Positions 38,110 to 47,492 of a stretch of DNA of 64,000 bases are shown here, piece by piece. A program made the translations under genes and the position numbers. Each line of letters starts with the position of its first letter. Position 1 is the first letter of the stretch. Under the pieces are notes generated by a model. It had not been told where the DNA came from. It saw only the letters and a list, made by a program, of their open reading frames with translations, and made no database searches. This DNA is from Parundibacterium terreum (lineage in GTDB: Bacteria > Pseudomonadota > Gammaproteobacteria > Burkholderiales > Burkholderiaceae_D): assembly GCF_014636315.1 (NCBI RefSeq), contig NZ_BMED01000002.1, forward strand, positions 372,001 to 436,000, read 5' to 3'.

Positions 38110-39168
38110 ATGAACACAAACAGTAATCCACCGATACGCCTCACCTCTTTCTCGCATGGAGGCGGCTGCGGCTGCAAGATCGCCCCCGGCGTGTTGTCGG
38201 AAATCCTGAAGAACTCGTCCGGCTTTCCGGTGCCCCCCGCATTGATGGTAGGTATAGAGACCGCCGACGATGCCGCGGTCTACAAATTGAACGATGAGCA
38301 GGCGCTGATCGCGACCACCGACTTCTTCATGCCCATCGTCGATGACCCTTACGACTTTGGCCGCATCGCAGCGACCAATGCGATCTCCGACGTATATGCG
38401 ATGGGCGGCACGCCCATCATGGCGCTGGCCCTGGTCGGCATGCCGATCAACCAGCTGCCGGTGGAAGTGATCGGCAAGATCATTCAGGGCGGCGAATCCA
38501 TCTGCGCCGAAGCCGGCATACCTATCGCCGGCGGCCACACGATAGATTCCGTGGAACCTATCTATGGCCTGGTAGTGCTGGGCCTGATCCACCCTTCCAA
38601 GGTAAAACGCAATGCGGATGCCAAGGCCGGCGACAAGCTGATCCTCGGCAAACCGCTAGGTGTGGGCGTACTGTCGGCAGCACTGAAAAAAGAAGCACTG
38701 GATGCAGCCGGCTACGCAACGATGATCGCCAACACCACCAAGCTGAACAAGCCGGGGCAAGCCTTGTCGGCAATGAGCGGCGTGCATGCATTAACCGACG
38801 TCACCGGTTTTGGCCTGCTGGGCCACTTGCTGGAGATCTGCCGTGGCGCCGGTGTAAAAGCACAATTGAAGATGTCAGACATCCCGCTGCTGCCCAACGT
38901 ACTGCAACTGGTGGAAGACGGTTTTGTCACCGGCGCCTCCGCGCGCAACTGGGCAGCCTACGGCGACGAAGTCAGACTGGATGCTGCCATCAGCCCTGCC
39001 CAGCACAAGCTGCTGACTGACCCGCAAACCTCCGGCGGCCTGCTGGTATCCTGCGCTCCAGAAGACGTGCCCGCGGTGCTGGCGCTATTCAAGGAAGGGA
39101 AATTTTTTGATGCTGCGGTAATCGGTGATATTGTTGCGGGTGAGCCGATAGTTGAAGTAAAACCTTAA
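38110..39168 (+). CDS. selD: Selenide, water dikinase (selenophosphate synthetase)
   Basis: A 352-residue enzyme that makes selenophosphate from selenide and ATP. The catalytic loop SHGGGCGCKIAP has Cys20 at the position of E. coli Cys17, not selenocysteine, with Lys23 following. The nucleotide-binding parts DDAAVYKLNDEQALIATTDFF and GGHTIDSVEPIYGLVVLG are typical. Selenophosphate feeds SelA for selenocysteine, SelU for tRNA, or selenosugar formation in selenoneine synthesis. No selA, selB or senB is in the window. Confidence 0.95.
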   Translation: MNTNSNPPIRLTSFSHGGGCGCKIAPGVLSEILKNSSGFPVPPALMVGIETADDAAVYKLNDEQALIATTDFFMPIVDDPYDFGRIAATNAISDVYAMGGTPIMALALVGMPINQLPVEVIGKIIQGGESICAEAGIPIAGGHTIDSVEPIYGLVVLGLIHPSKVKRNADAKAGDKLILGKPLGVGVLSAALKKEALDAAGYATMIANTTKLNKPGQALSAMSGVHALTDVTGFGLLGHLLEICRGAGVKAQLKMSDIPLLPNVLQLVEDGFVTGASARNWAAYGDEVRLDAAISPAQHKLLTDPQTSGGLLVSCAPEDVPAVLALFKEGKFFDAAVIGDIVAGEPIVEVKP

Positions 39169-39208
39169 AGAGCTTAAAGCAAGAACTTCATTTTAGAAAA
39201 CAGTGATC

Positions 39209-40144
39209 ATGAACCAGCTTGAACAACTCAAAAAATATACTACCGTTGTTGCAGACACCGGCGATTTCCAGTCCATCAAGGCCTATGCGCCGCAAGACGC
39301 AACCACGAATCCTTCGCTGATACTCAAGGCTGTACAAAAGGCCGAGTATCGCCCGCTGCTGGAACAGGCCGTCAAGGAGCATGCCGGCAAGTCCATCGCC
39401 GAAATCATCGACCACCTGCTGATCGCCTTTGGCTTGCAGATCCTGAAAGAAATTCCCGGCCGCGTATCCACTGAAACCGATGCCCGCCTGTCTTTCGACA
39501 CTGATGCCACTGTCGCCAAGGGCCGCCACCTGATCGCTCTGTACGAAGCCGCCGGCATTTCCCGCGAACGCGTACTGATCAAGATCGCCTCCACCTGGGA
39601 AGGCATACGCGCCGCAGAAATCCTGGAAAAAGAAGGCATACGCTGCAACATGACGCTGCTGTTCTGCCTGCCGCAAGCGGTAGCCTGTGCAGAAGCCGGC
39701 GCCCAGTTGATCTCGCCTTTCGTAGGCCGCATCTACGACTGGTTCAAGAAACAGACCGGCCAGGAAATCTACGGTGCAGACGACCCAGGCGTGCTGTCGG
39801 TCAAGCGCATCTATAACTACTACCGCAAGTTTGGCTATGACACAGAAATCATGGGCGCCAGCTTCCGCAATACTTCACAGATCCTGGAACTGGCAGGCTG
39901 CGACCTGCTGACCATCAGCCCCGACCTGCTGCAAAAACTGGCCGACACCACCAGCCCGATCACGCCAAAACTGAGCAAGGAAGCCGCACAGGCTTCCGAT
40001 GTGCAAAAAATCTCGGTGGATGAGAAATCCTTCCGCTTCCAATTGAACGAAGATGCGATGGCAACGGAAAAACTGTCGGAAGGCATACGCGCCTTCTGCG
40101 CGGACACCGTGAAGCTGGAGCAGATGATTGCGGGTTTGAGATAA
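39209..40144 (+). CDS. tal: Transaldolase
   Basis: A 311-residue (TalA/TalB-type) enzyme of the pentose phosphate pathway that transfers a dihydroxyacetone unit via a Schiff base. Motifs are [12 protein letters not shown] near the start, [12 protein letters not shown], and the catalytic lysine in [22 protein letters not shown]. The length and these motifs match the long bacterial form. The ATG at 39209 is preferred over the GTG two codons upstream. It ends before a strong terminator. Confidence 0.96.
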   Translation: MNQLEQLKKYTTVVADTGDFQSIKAYAPQDATTNPSLILKAVQKAEYRPLLEQAVKEHAGKSIAEIIDHLLIAFGLQILKEIPGRVSTETDARLSFDTDATVAKGRHLIALYEAAGISRERVLIKIASTWEGIRAAEILEKEGIRCNMTLLFCLPQAVACAEAGAQLISPFVGRIYDWFKKQTGQEIYGADDPGVLSVKRIYNYYRKFGYDTEIMGASFRNTSQILELAGCDLLTISPDLLQKLADTTSPITPKLSKEAAQASDVQKISVDEKSFRFQLNEDAMATEKLSEGIRAFCADTVKLEQMIAGLR

Positions 40145-40194
40145 GTTTAGCTAAGCTTGAGCTAAGTTTGAAATAAGCGAGAGCAGCTAGTAAG

Positions 40195-40224
40195 GCCCGG
40201 ACTTTCTTCAGTCCGGGCTTTTTT
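40195..40224 (+). terminator. Terminator after tal
   Basis: The stem GCCCGGACT/AGTCCGGGC (9 bp, perfect) with loop TTCTTC is followed by six T. Confidence 0.92.
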
Positions 40225-40253
40225 CATTGAATCCGAGAATGTTCCGGCCTGAC

Positions 40254-40850
40254 TCAGGCTGCCAGCAGATATACGCCCACCGCTGCGATCCCGGCTCCGC
40301 CCAGCCGCACCAAAGACAAGGCTCGCGGATGCGTGGCCAGCAAACCAATCGCTACACCGGCAAGGTGCAAGGCCAGCGTAGCCAGTACAAAGCCCACACC
40401 GAACATCGTTGCTGAAGCCCCCTTGGGCATTTCCACGCCGTGAGAATAGCCATGGAACATGCCAAACAGCGACACTAGCATTGCCGCTCCCCAGACCGGC
40501 ATGCGCACAGCAAAGGCAATCAGCAAACCCAGCACTGCGACCGAACTGGCAATACCGAGTTCGGCGATAGACATGCTCATACCCAGCGTCGCCAGTACCG
40601 CACCCAGCACCATCATCAGCGGGAAAGCCAGCGGCAATACCCAAACGGCCGAGCGCTGGTTCTGCGCTGCCCACAAACCTATGCCCAGCATGGCCAGCAT
40701 ATGGTCCAGTCCGGAAAACGGATGGGCAAAGCCTTCAGCAAAACCCATCACGCCGGTATGCACGCCATCATGCGCGAATACCGATGCGGCATACAGCAAC
40801 AGCACGGCAACGATGGCGGAACGGGAATACAGATGTCGGGGATTACGCAC
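40254..40850 (-). CDS. HupE/UreJ family membrane protein
   Basis: A 198-residue protein with a signal-like start, then the family motif HDGVHTGVMGFAEGFAHPFSGLDHMLAMLGIGLWAAQ with the conserved HPxxGxDH. Six or so hydrophobic helices follow. HupE/UreJ proteins are nickel (or cobalt) permeases linked to hydrogenase or urease clusters. Neither is visible in this window, so the role here is presumed metal import. The start is a GTG with GGAG 8 bases upstream. Confidence 0.88.
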   Translation of the reverse strand: MRNPRHLYSRSAIVAVLLLYAASVFAHDGVHTGVMGFAEGFAHPFSGLDHMLAMLGIGLWAAQNQRSAVWVLPLAFPLMMVLGAVLATLGMSMSIAELGIASSVAVLGLLIAFAVRMPVWGAAMLVSLFGMFHGYSHGVEMPKGASATMFGVGFVLATLALHLAGVAIGLLATHPRALSLVRLGGAGIAAVGVYLLAA

Positions 40851-40946
40851 GGTTCACTCCTCAAATAATGTCGCGCACCAAATCGGCGCATCGATATTTC
40901 TCTAGCAATAAATATGCCTTAAGAGGCTCTTTACCCGGATTTACCC

Positions 40947-41798
40947 TCAGATTTTTTCCGTCGTGCCCGAGCGTGGCTGCCATTTCATCAGCCGCTTTTC
41001 AATCAGGCCAACCGCAGCATCCAGTATCAACGCAAACGCCGTCAGCACGATGATGCCGGCAAAGACGGTATTCACGTCGAAGGCACCTTCGGCCTGCAGG
41101 ATCAGGTAGCCGACACCGCGTGCAGAACCCAGGTATTCACCGACGATGGCGCCAACAAAGGCCAGACCCACCGAAGTGTGCAGGCTGGAAAATACCCAGG
41201 AAGTCGCTGAAGGCAGGTAGACGTCGCGCAGCAATTGCCGCGCATTCGCGCCCAGCATGCGTGCATTGGCCAGTACGACGGGGCTGACCTCTTTCACGCC
41301 CTGATACACATTGAAGAAGACGATGAAGAACACCAGCGTCACCGCCAGCGCAACCTTGGACCAGATGCCCAGCCCGAACCACATCGCAAAAATAGGTGCC
41401 AGGATCACGCGCGGCATGGAATTGGCTGCCTTGATATACGGATCAAGTATTGCCGACGTCACAGGCGACAAGGCCAGCCACAAACCCATGCCCAGTCCCA
41501 GCAAGGTGCCGATGGCAAATGCCAGCAAGGTCTCGGTCAGCGTGACCAACAGGTGCGAATAGATTTCGGCCGGAAACGACAAGGTGAACCAGGTGCTGTC
41601 GCCCAGGCCAATTTCCAGCGAGCCGCTGCCGACGGTAAACCACTGCCAGACACGCAGCAATACCTTGGCTGGCTCGCCGAAGAAGAATGCTAACTGAGGA
41701 TCGCGGCTGGCAAGCTGCCATAGCGCAAAGAAAACCAGGAGTACCGCCAATTGCCACAGGCGCAAATTATGATGTCCCGGTTTGATCCATTTCAGCAT
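40947..41798 (-). CDS. ABC transporter permease of the SsuC/TauC family, without neighbours
   Basis: A 283-residue permease with about six helices and the EAA loop typical of nitrate/sulfonate/taurine importers (NARMLGANARQLLRDVYLPSATSWVFSSL, then GAIVGEYLGSARGVGYLI). Substrates of this family include taurine, alkanesulfonates, nitrate and pyrimidine precursors. No ATPase or binding-protein gene adjoins it (rnhA upstream, hupE-like downstream), so it must use partners encoded elsewhere or be a remnant. Confidence 0.88.
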   Translation of the reverse strand: MLKWIKPGHHNLRLWQLAVLLVFFALWQLASRDPQLAFFFGEPAKVLLRVWQWFTVGSGSLEIGLGDSTWFTLSFPAEIYSHLLVTLTETLLAFAIGTLLGLGMGLWLALSPVTSAILDPYIKAANSMPRVILAPIFAMWFGLGIWSKVALAVTLVFFIVFFNVYQGVKEVSPVVLANARMLGANARQLLRDVYLPSATSWVFSSLHTSVGLAFVGAIVGEYLGSARGVGYLILQAEGAFDVNTVFAGIIVLTAFALILDAAVGLIEKRLMKWQPRSGTTEKI

Positions 41799-41823
41799 TC
41801 AGGTGTCCTGTTATCTTGTCTGA

Positions 41824-42261
41824 TTATCTTTGTACGGATTCCACGCCGCGATTCGCCAACTGGTCCGCCCTTTCATTACCCGGGTGGCCAGAGTGGCCGC
41901 GCACCCATATCCACTCGATCGTGTGCTTGGCCTGCGCCTCATCCAATGCCTGCCATAGGTCTACGTTCTTAACCGGCGCCTTGGAGGCGGTTTTCCAGCC
42001 CTTGGCTTTCCAGCCCTTTATCCATTCCGTGATGCCTTTCAGCACATACTGGCTATCGGTATGCAGCATGATCTTGCAAGGCCGCTTCAACAATTCCAGC
42101 GCCTTGATCACCGCCATCAGCTCCATGCGATTATTGGTCGTGTCCGGCTCGCCGCCAAACAGTTCTTTTTCGTGCTCGCCGGCGACCAGCAATGCGCCCC
42201 AACCACCCACTCCGGGATTGCCCTTGCAAGCGCCATCCGTGTAAATTTCTATTTTATCCAT
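41824..42261 (-). CDS. rnhA: Ribonuclease HI
   Basis: A 145-residue RNase H that cleaves RNA in RNA-DNA hybrids. Catalytic acidic residues sit in [39 protein letters not shown] and [15 protein letters not shown]. The ATG overlaps the end of the methyltransferase gene by 8 bases. In E. coli rnhA neighbours yafS and gloB too, so this order (gloB, methyltransferase, rnhA) is a conserved arrangement. Confidence 0.97.
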   Translation of the reverse strand: MDKIEIYTDGACKGNPGVGGWGALLVAGEHEKELFGGEPDTTNNRMELMAVIKALELLKRPCKIMLHTDSQYVLKGITEWIKGWKAKGWKTASKAPVKNVDLWQALDEAQAKHTIEWIWVRGHSGHPGNERADQLANRGVESVQR

Positions 42262-43024
42262 TCTTCTTTGTCTTGTTTGCTACCGGAACCGCATGCCCCT
42301 GCTTTACAGGGCTTTTTTTCCATGCGGGACCGATCAGGTGCATCCCTTTTACCCGTTTAATGCCTTGCAGCATATACACCGCGCCCAGATAGGGCCACCA
42401 GCGCTCACCCGCTTTTTCCATAAAACCGAAACGATGCAGCCATTTATCGGTGGAAAACGGCGGCGCATAGCAGCCAAAATGGCCGCGATTGACTTCCATA
42501 TTCAATAATTTCAACCAGTCTTTCATCCTCGGCGGGCTGATGAATTCACCCTCCTTGGGCAGAAAGTACGAGCCGGTAGCACGACCGGCCGCCTGCCTCG
42601 CGCCCCACAAGCTGGCGCGATTAAAGCCGCAGATGATAACCCGTCCTTCCGGTATCAGCACCCTGTCCACCTCACGCAAGATCTGGTGCGGCTCGGCGGC
42701 AAATTCCAAGACATGCGGCAGCACTACCAGGTCCAGACTCTGCGAATGAAAAGGCAGTTCGGTAAAATCATGCACCACGACGATGGGCATGGCTTTGCAG
42801 GCCTGCGATTCAGGGGGAAATCCGCTGGTCGTCAGCCACTTGTTCGGCATGCGGTTAGCCGCCAGCGCATCGATCTGCGGCATGCCTATCTGCACTGCAT
42901 TAAAACCGAAGATGTCTGCCGTCAGGCGATCCAGGCAGGCTTGCTCCCATTCGCGGATATAAGATCCCGCCGGGCTCTCCAACCATGCGCCCAGGTCTAT
43001 AATGGGATTTTGCTTTGTATCCAT
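42254..43024 (-). CDS. Class I SAM-dependent methyltransferase (YafS-like position)
   Basis: A 256-residue Rossmann-fold methyltransferase. The post-motif region [39 protein letters not shown] is the clearest part. The usual glycine-rich motif I is weak. It occupies the place of E. coli yafS between gloB and rnhA. Its start codon is 8 bases from the divergent gloB start, so promoters must lie inside the opposite reading frames. The substrate is unknown. Confidence 0.85.
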   Translation of the reverse strand: MDTKQNPIIDLGAWLESPAGSYIREWEQACLDRLTADIFGFNAVQIGMPQIDALAANRMPNKWLTTSGFPPESQACKAMPIVVVHDFTELPFHSQSLDLVVLPHVLEFAAEPHQILREVDRVLIPEGRVIICGFNRASLWGARQAAGRATGSYFLPKEGEFISPPRMKDWLKLLNMEVNRGHFGCYAPPFSTDKWLHRFGFMEKAGERWWPYLGAVYMLQGIKRVKGMHLIGPAWKKSPVKQGHAVPVANKTKKNG

Positions 43025-43032
43025 GCCATCCT

Positions 43033-43818
43033 ATGAAGAATACCCTGAGTATATTGACTGTCCCTGCATTTGACGACAACTATCTGTGGATCATTCATGA
43101 CGGTATCCATGCTGCCGTCGTCGATCCCGGCGATGCAAACCCTATCCTGGCGGCATTGCAAGCCCATCAACTTAAATTATCCGCTATTTTACTGACACAT
43201 CATCACGCCGACCACATAGGCGGCGTACCTGCACTCCTAGCCCACAGGCAAGTTCCGGTTTTTGGCCCCAGCAATGACAATATTGCCGCCGTCACCCAAA
43301 AATTGCAGCAGGACCAGCAGATCACCGTGCCCGACCTGGGGCTGGAGCTGCAAGTCATAGAAGTCCCTGGCCACACCCGCGGGCATATCGCCTACTATGC
43401 GGCAGAGCAACACTGGCTGTTTTGCGGTGACACGCTGTTTGCCGGCGGTTGCGGCAGATTGTTTGAAGGGACGCCGTCACAGATGCTGGCCTCGCTGGAC
43501 AAATTGGCGGCACTTCCCGGCGACACCGCCGTGTACTGCGCGCACGAGTACACCATGTCCAACCTGCGCTTTGCCCGCGAAGTGGAACCAGACAACCAGC
43601 TACTGCTGGAGCGCATCCGTGTTGAGCAGGATAAACGCGATCACGGCATCCCGACAGTGCCGACCCGGATCATGCTGGAAAGGCAAACCAATCCCTTCCT
43701 GCGGGTAAGGGAATCATCCGTCCAGACAAGCCTGGTAGCAGCAGGAAAAATTTCCGCCGACAAGGACGACGCCAGTAATTTCGGCGCCTTGCGCGAGTGG
43801 AAAAACAATTTCCGCTAA
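43033..43818 (+). CDS. gloB: Hydroxyacylglutathione hydrolase (glyoxalase II)
   Basis: A 261-residue metallo-beta-lactamase-fold enzyme that hydrolyses S-lactoylglutathione, the second step of methylglyoxal detoxification. The metal motif [10 protein letters not shown], then [27 protein letters not shown] and [11 protein letters not shown] are all present. The C-terminal glutathione-binding region ends LREWKNNFR. The start at 43033 is preferred over a start 18 bases earlier that would overlap the divergent gene. Confidence 0.96.
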   Translation: MKNTLSILTVPAFDDNYLWIIHDGIHAAVVDPGDANPILAALQAHQLKLSAILLTHHHADHIGGVPALLAHRQVPVFGPSNDNIAAVTQKLQQDQQITVPDLGLELQVIEVPGHTRGHIAYYAAEQHWLFCGDTLFAGGCGRLFEGTPSQMLASLDKLAALPGDTAVYCAHEYTMSNLRFAREVEPDNQLLLERIRVEQDKRDHGIPTVPTRIMLERQTNPFLRVRESSVQTSLVAAGKISADKDDASNFGALREWKNNFR

Positions 43819-43928
43819 ACTCACGCCCATTCCCTGTAACAATATGGCTTGTAATGCGGCAGCAATGCGGCCGCCCCTCTCAAGCCTGCGGCTGCCCTTG
43901 AGCCGCCACTGTATTTTGAATTAATTCC

Positions 43929-45083
43929 ATGCATTCAAAGACCAAGCCAACTATCTCGCTCGCACTATTCTGCAAAGTCGTGGATAACTATGGAGACATA
44001 GGAATCTGCTGGCGGCTGGCCAGACAACTGGAGCAGGAACACGGGGTCGCCGTGACGCTGTGGGTAGATGATTTGCGCAGCTTCCAGCGCATCTGCCCGC
44101 AAGTGGATACCGAGCGCGACGTGCAGCATATTGAACATATCCGGATACAGCACTGGCAAAACCAGGACGGCGTTTTCACTGCCGACGATATCGCCGATAT
44201 CGTCATTGAATTTTTCGCCTGCGATATTCCACCCGGCTATATTGCTGCGATGGCGGCATGCAAACCGCAGCCCGTATGGCTGAACCTGGAAGGCCTCACC
44301 GCCGAAACCTGGGTAGAAGGCTGCCACACGCTGCCGTCCCCGCACCCATCCCTATCCTTGACCAAGTATTTTTTCTTTCCCGGCTTTACCAGCCGCACCG
44401 GCGGCTTGCTGGTCGAATCCGGCCTGGAGCAACAGCGGCAGGAATTTACATCTGACCGGCAAGCGGCATTTCTTTCCAGCCTGGGATGCGCACCCGCCGA
44501 GCTAAACTCGCTGAAAGTATCGCTGTTCTGCTATCCGCAGGCGCCGGTGCCTGCATTGCTGCAAGCATGGCAGTCCGGTGAAAAACCGGTCACCTGCCTC
44601 GTACCGGAAGGGGTTGCCAGCGAGGCGGTTGCCGCATTTCTAGGGACTGAGGCAAAGGCCGGAGCCACGGCGAGCCGCGGCGCATTGACTTTGCGCGTAC
44701 TGCCGTTTGTCCCCCAGCCGGACTATGACAAACTCTTGTGGTCCTGCGACCTGAACTTTGTCAGGGGAGAAGACTCCTTCGTCCGCGCGCAATGGGCCGG
44801 CAAGCCTTTCATCTGGCACATCTATCCGCAGGACGAGAATCTGCATCATGTAAAATTGAAGGCATTCCTGCAAGCCTATACGCCCGCGACACCAGCGCTA
44901 GTTGCCTTGTCACACGCCTGGAACGGGGTGACGACAACAGGCATCAATGGGACAGAAATCTGGCCGGAGTTTCTTGCCGATATACCGCAAATTGCCGCAG
45001 CGTCTACAAATTGGCAGCATCAGCTATTAACAAATGGTGATTTAACATCGAATTTGCTGAAATTTGCTCATACAAAGCGCTAG
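43929..45083 (+). CDS. earP: EF-P arginine rhamnosyltransferase EarP
   Basis: A 384-residue glycosyltransferase that adds rhamnose from dTDP-rhamnose to Arg32 of EF-P. The start LALFCKVVDNYGDIGICWRLARQL and the C-terminal FVRGEDSFVRAQWAGKPFIWHIYPQ block are diagnostic of EarP. The next gene is efp with the matching Arg32. The 146-base gap before efp holds an AT-rich region likely to carry the efp promoter. Confidence 0.96.
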   Translation: MHSKTKPTISLALFCKVVDNYGDIGICWRLARQLEQEHGVAVTLWVDDLRSFQRICPQVDTERDVQHIEHIRIQHWQNQDGVFTADDIADIVIEFFACDIPPGYIAAMAACKPQPVWLNLEGLTAETWVEGCHTLPSPHPSLSLTKYFFFPGFTSRTGGLLVESGLEQQRQEFTSDRQAAFLSSLGCAPAELNSLKVSLFCYPQAPVPALLQAWQSGEKPVTCLVPEGVASEAVAAFLGTEAKAGATASRGALTLRVLPFVPQPDYDKLLWSCDLNFVRGEDSFVRAQWAGKPFIWHIYPQDENLHHVKLKAFLQAYTPATPALVALSHAWNGVTTTGINGTEIWPEFLADIPQIAAASTNWQHQLLTNGDLTSNLLKFAHTKR

Positions 45084-45229
45084 AAATGGTCAAGCGCGGG
45101 GCAAATGCGGTACAATTTACGGTTAATTTTTAACGTATTTAAAAATTTAATCAGCCGTGGGCTTGCGGGGCTTTATGCCAGTGGGCGACAGATGATTTTT
45201 ATGCAACCTACTTTTTACGTATATTCGCT

Positions 45230-45805
45230 ATGAAACCTGCAAAAGAAATTCGCGTTGGCAACATTATCATGGTAGACAGCAAGCCTATGATCGTCTTGCG
45301 TTCTGATGTCAACGGCTCCAGCCGCACGGGCTTTACCTACAAATGGAAGATGAAAAATCTTCTGACAAACAGCCCACAGGAAAACGTTTTCCGCGGCGAC
45401 GACAAATTTGACGTTGTCGTACTGGACAAAAAAGAAGTGACCTACTCCTACTTCGCAGATCCATTGTTCGTATTCATGGACAAAGAATATGAACAGTATG
45501 AAATCGAAGAAGAAAACCTGGGCGATGCATTGCATTACCTGAAAGACGGCATGGAATGCGAAGCAGTTTTCTACGACGGCAAAGCCATCTCTGTAGAACT
45601 GCCAACGACCATCGTTCGTAAAGTTGTGTACTCCGAGCCTGCAGTCAAAGGCAACACTTCGGGCAACGTCCTGAAAGAAGCCAAGATTGAAAATGCGATC
45701 GAAGCCAACATGCACGTCGTTCAAGTACCATTGTTCGTAAGCCAGGACGACTCTATCGAGATCGACACTCGCACTAACGAATACAAGCGCGTAATCCGTA
45801 ACTAA
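45230..45805 (+). CDS. efp: Translation elongation factor P, arginine type
   Basis: A 191-residue factor that relieves ribosome stalling at polyproline. The modification loop reads [14 protein letters not shown] with Arg32 where E. coli has Lys34, as expected for rhamnosylation by the adjacent EarP. Three beta-barrel domains and the C-terminal [16 protein letters not shown] signature are typical. The polyproline TonB encoded in this window would be a natural client. Confidence 0.98.
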   Translation: MKPAKEIRVGNIIMVDSKPMIVLRSDVNGSSRTGFTYKWKMKNLLTNSPQENVFRGDDKFDVVVLDKKEVTYSYFADPLFVFMDKEYEQYEIEEENLGDALHYLKDGMECEAVFYDGKAISVELPTTIVRKVVYSEPAVKGNTSGNVLKEAKIENAIEANMHVVQVPLFVSQDDSIEIDTRTNEYKRVIRN

Positions 45806-45835
45806 TCGCCGTAACTAATCTCGGATTCAGCTTAT

Positions 45836-45874
45836 AAAAAAACGCTGCCGGCATTGCCGGGCAGCGTTTTTTTT
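45836..45874. terminator. Terminator after efp, likely bidirectional
   Basis: AACGCTGCC/GGCAGCGTT forms the stem. Eight T (45867-45874) lie to the right and an A run to the left. Confidence 0.9.
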
Positions 45875-45952
45875 CGCCTTTTCATCAGACTACCGGGTCT
45901 TCCTTCAGGCAATACAGCATCTGAAGACGGCCTCTGAAGAAAACTACCATGC

Positions 45953-46765
45953 TTAGAAAGCTGGAACTACCGCGCCTTTGTATTTGTCTTCAATGAATTT
46001 CTTCACTTCCGGCGAATTCAGTGCAACAGCCAATTTCTTGAAGGCATCGCTGTTTTTATTGTCGTCGCGGGCCACCAGCAGATTCGCATACGGCGAATTC
46101 GCGTCTTCAATGAACAGCGAATCTTTGACGGGGTTCAGCTTGGCTTCAATCGCATAATTAGTATTGATCAACGCCAGATCCACCTGATCCAATACACGCG
46201 GCAAAGTCGCTGCTTCCAGTTCGCGGAACTTCAGGTTCTTCGGATTTTCAATAATGTCTTTCTTGGTGGCCGAAATATTGGTCGGATCTTTCAGCTTCAG
46301 CAGGCCCTGCCTGGACAACAACAGCAAGGCACGGCCGGAGTTGGATGGATCGTTAGGAATCGCAACAGTAGCGCCATCCGGCAGGTCAGCTACTTTCTTG
46401 TATTTCCTGGAATAGGCGGCAAACGGCTCTACGTGCACCTTGGCGATAGGCACTTCCAAGTCGTTCTTGTGGCTCTTCTTGAACTCATTCAGGTAAGGCT
46501 GGTGCAGGAAGAAATTGCCATCCAGATGTTTTTCGTTGACCTGTACAGCAGGCTGAATGTAATCGGTAAATACCTTGATCTTCAAGTCCACGCCTTGCTT
46601 GGCCAATTGCGGCTTGATGAATTCCAGGATTTCAGCATGAGGCACAGGGCTGGCAGCGATGGTCAGCGTTTCCACGGCTTGCGCAGCCGTCGTGCCGAAC
46701 AGTGCGATAGAAGCCAGTGAAGTTGCCAGCAGCAGGCTGAATTTACGTTTGAATGAGAGCGACAT
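45953..46765 (-). CDS. metQ: MetQ/NlpA-family methionine-binding protein
   Basis: A 270-residue periplasmic binding protein of the methionine ABC importer. The signal peptide (LLLATSLASIALFGTTAAQA) lacks the lipobox Cys of E. coli MetQ, so it may be soluble. Family blocks are EILEFIKPQLAKQGVDLKIKVFTDYIQP, LDGNFFLHQPYLNEF and ALINTNYAIEAKLNP. It is the third gene of metN-metI-metQ, 67 bases after metI, with an AAAGGAG ribosome site. Confidence 0.94.
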   Translation of the reverse strand: MSLSFKRKFSLLLATSLASIALFGTTAAQAVETLTIAASPVPHAEILEFIKPQLAKQGVDLKIKVFTDYIQPAVQVNEKHLDGNFFLHQPYLNEFKKSHKNDLEVPIAKVHVEPFAAYSRKYKKVADLPDGATVAIPNDPSNSGRALLLLSRQGLLKLKDPTNISATKKDIIENPKNLKFRELEAATLPRVLDQVDLALINTNYAIEAKLNPVKDSLFIEDANSPYANLLVARDDNKNSDAFKKLAVALNSPEVKKFIEDKYKGAVVPAF

Positions 46766-46832
46766 GAAAACTCCTTTTATTGTTAGTAATGCTAAAAATT
46801 GATGCTAAAAATTGAAGCCGATGGAACAGAAA

Positions 46833-47492
46833 CTACTTGCGGGTAAAGCGTAATACCAGCCTGTCGCCGAAGAACTGCAGCAACTGCACCAGCAGCACCA
46901 GGATGACGACTGTGACTATCATTACGTCAGTCTGAAAACGTTGATAACCGTAACGCAGAGCGAGATCACCCAAGCCGCCGCCGCCGATCACGCCGGACAT
47001 CGCCGCATAGGAAACCAGTGCGATTGTCGTCACCGTGCCGGCAGCCAGCAGGCCGGGCAGCGCCTCCGGCAGCAGCGCATGGAGGATGATCTGGTGAGTC
47101 TTCGCGCCCATGGCCTGGCAGGCTTCGATAATCCCGCGGTCCACTTCACGCAGCACGTTTTCCACCAGCCGCGCAAAGAACGGCGTCGTTCCTATCACCA
47201 GCGGCGGGATTGTGCCCGGCACGCCCAGCGAAGTTCCTACCAGCAGCAAGGTCAGCGGGATCAATACGATCAGCAGAATGATGAAGGGCACGGAACGCAG
47301 GATGTTCACCACGAAGGACAGCAGCGCATAGATGCCACGCTGCTCCAGCAATTGCTTTTTCCCGGTCAGGAATAGCAGCACACCCAGCGGCAAACCCAGT
47401 ATCACCGTGAACAACAGCGAAAAACCCGTCATCGTCAACGTGTCCAGCGTCGCCTGCGCGATGTCGCTCCAGTCAATATTAGAGAAGTCCAT
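46833..47492 (-). CDS. metI: Methionine ABC transporter permease MetI
   Basis: A 219-residue permease with five helices. Typical blocks are TLTMTGFSLLFTVILGLPLGVLLF, NILRSVPFIILLIVLIPLT and the EAA loop EACQAMGAKTHQIILHALLPEALPG. The ATG overlaps the metN stop (ATGA type), so translation is coupled. It works with MetN and MetQ. Confidence 0.95.
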   Translation of the reverse strand: MDFSNIDWSDIAQATLDTLTMTGFSLLFTVILGLPLGVLLFLTGKKQLLEQRGIYALLSFVVNILRSVPFIILLIVLIPLTLLLVGTSLGVPGTIPPLVIGTTPFFARLVENVLREVDRGIIEACQAMGAKTHQIILHALLPEALPGLLAAGTVTTIALVSYAAMSGVIGGGGLGDLALRYGYQRFQTDVMIVTVVILVLLVQLLQFFGDRLVLRFTRK

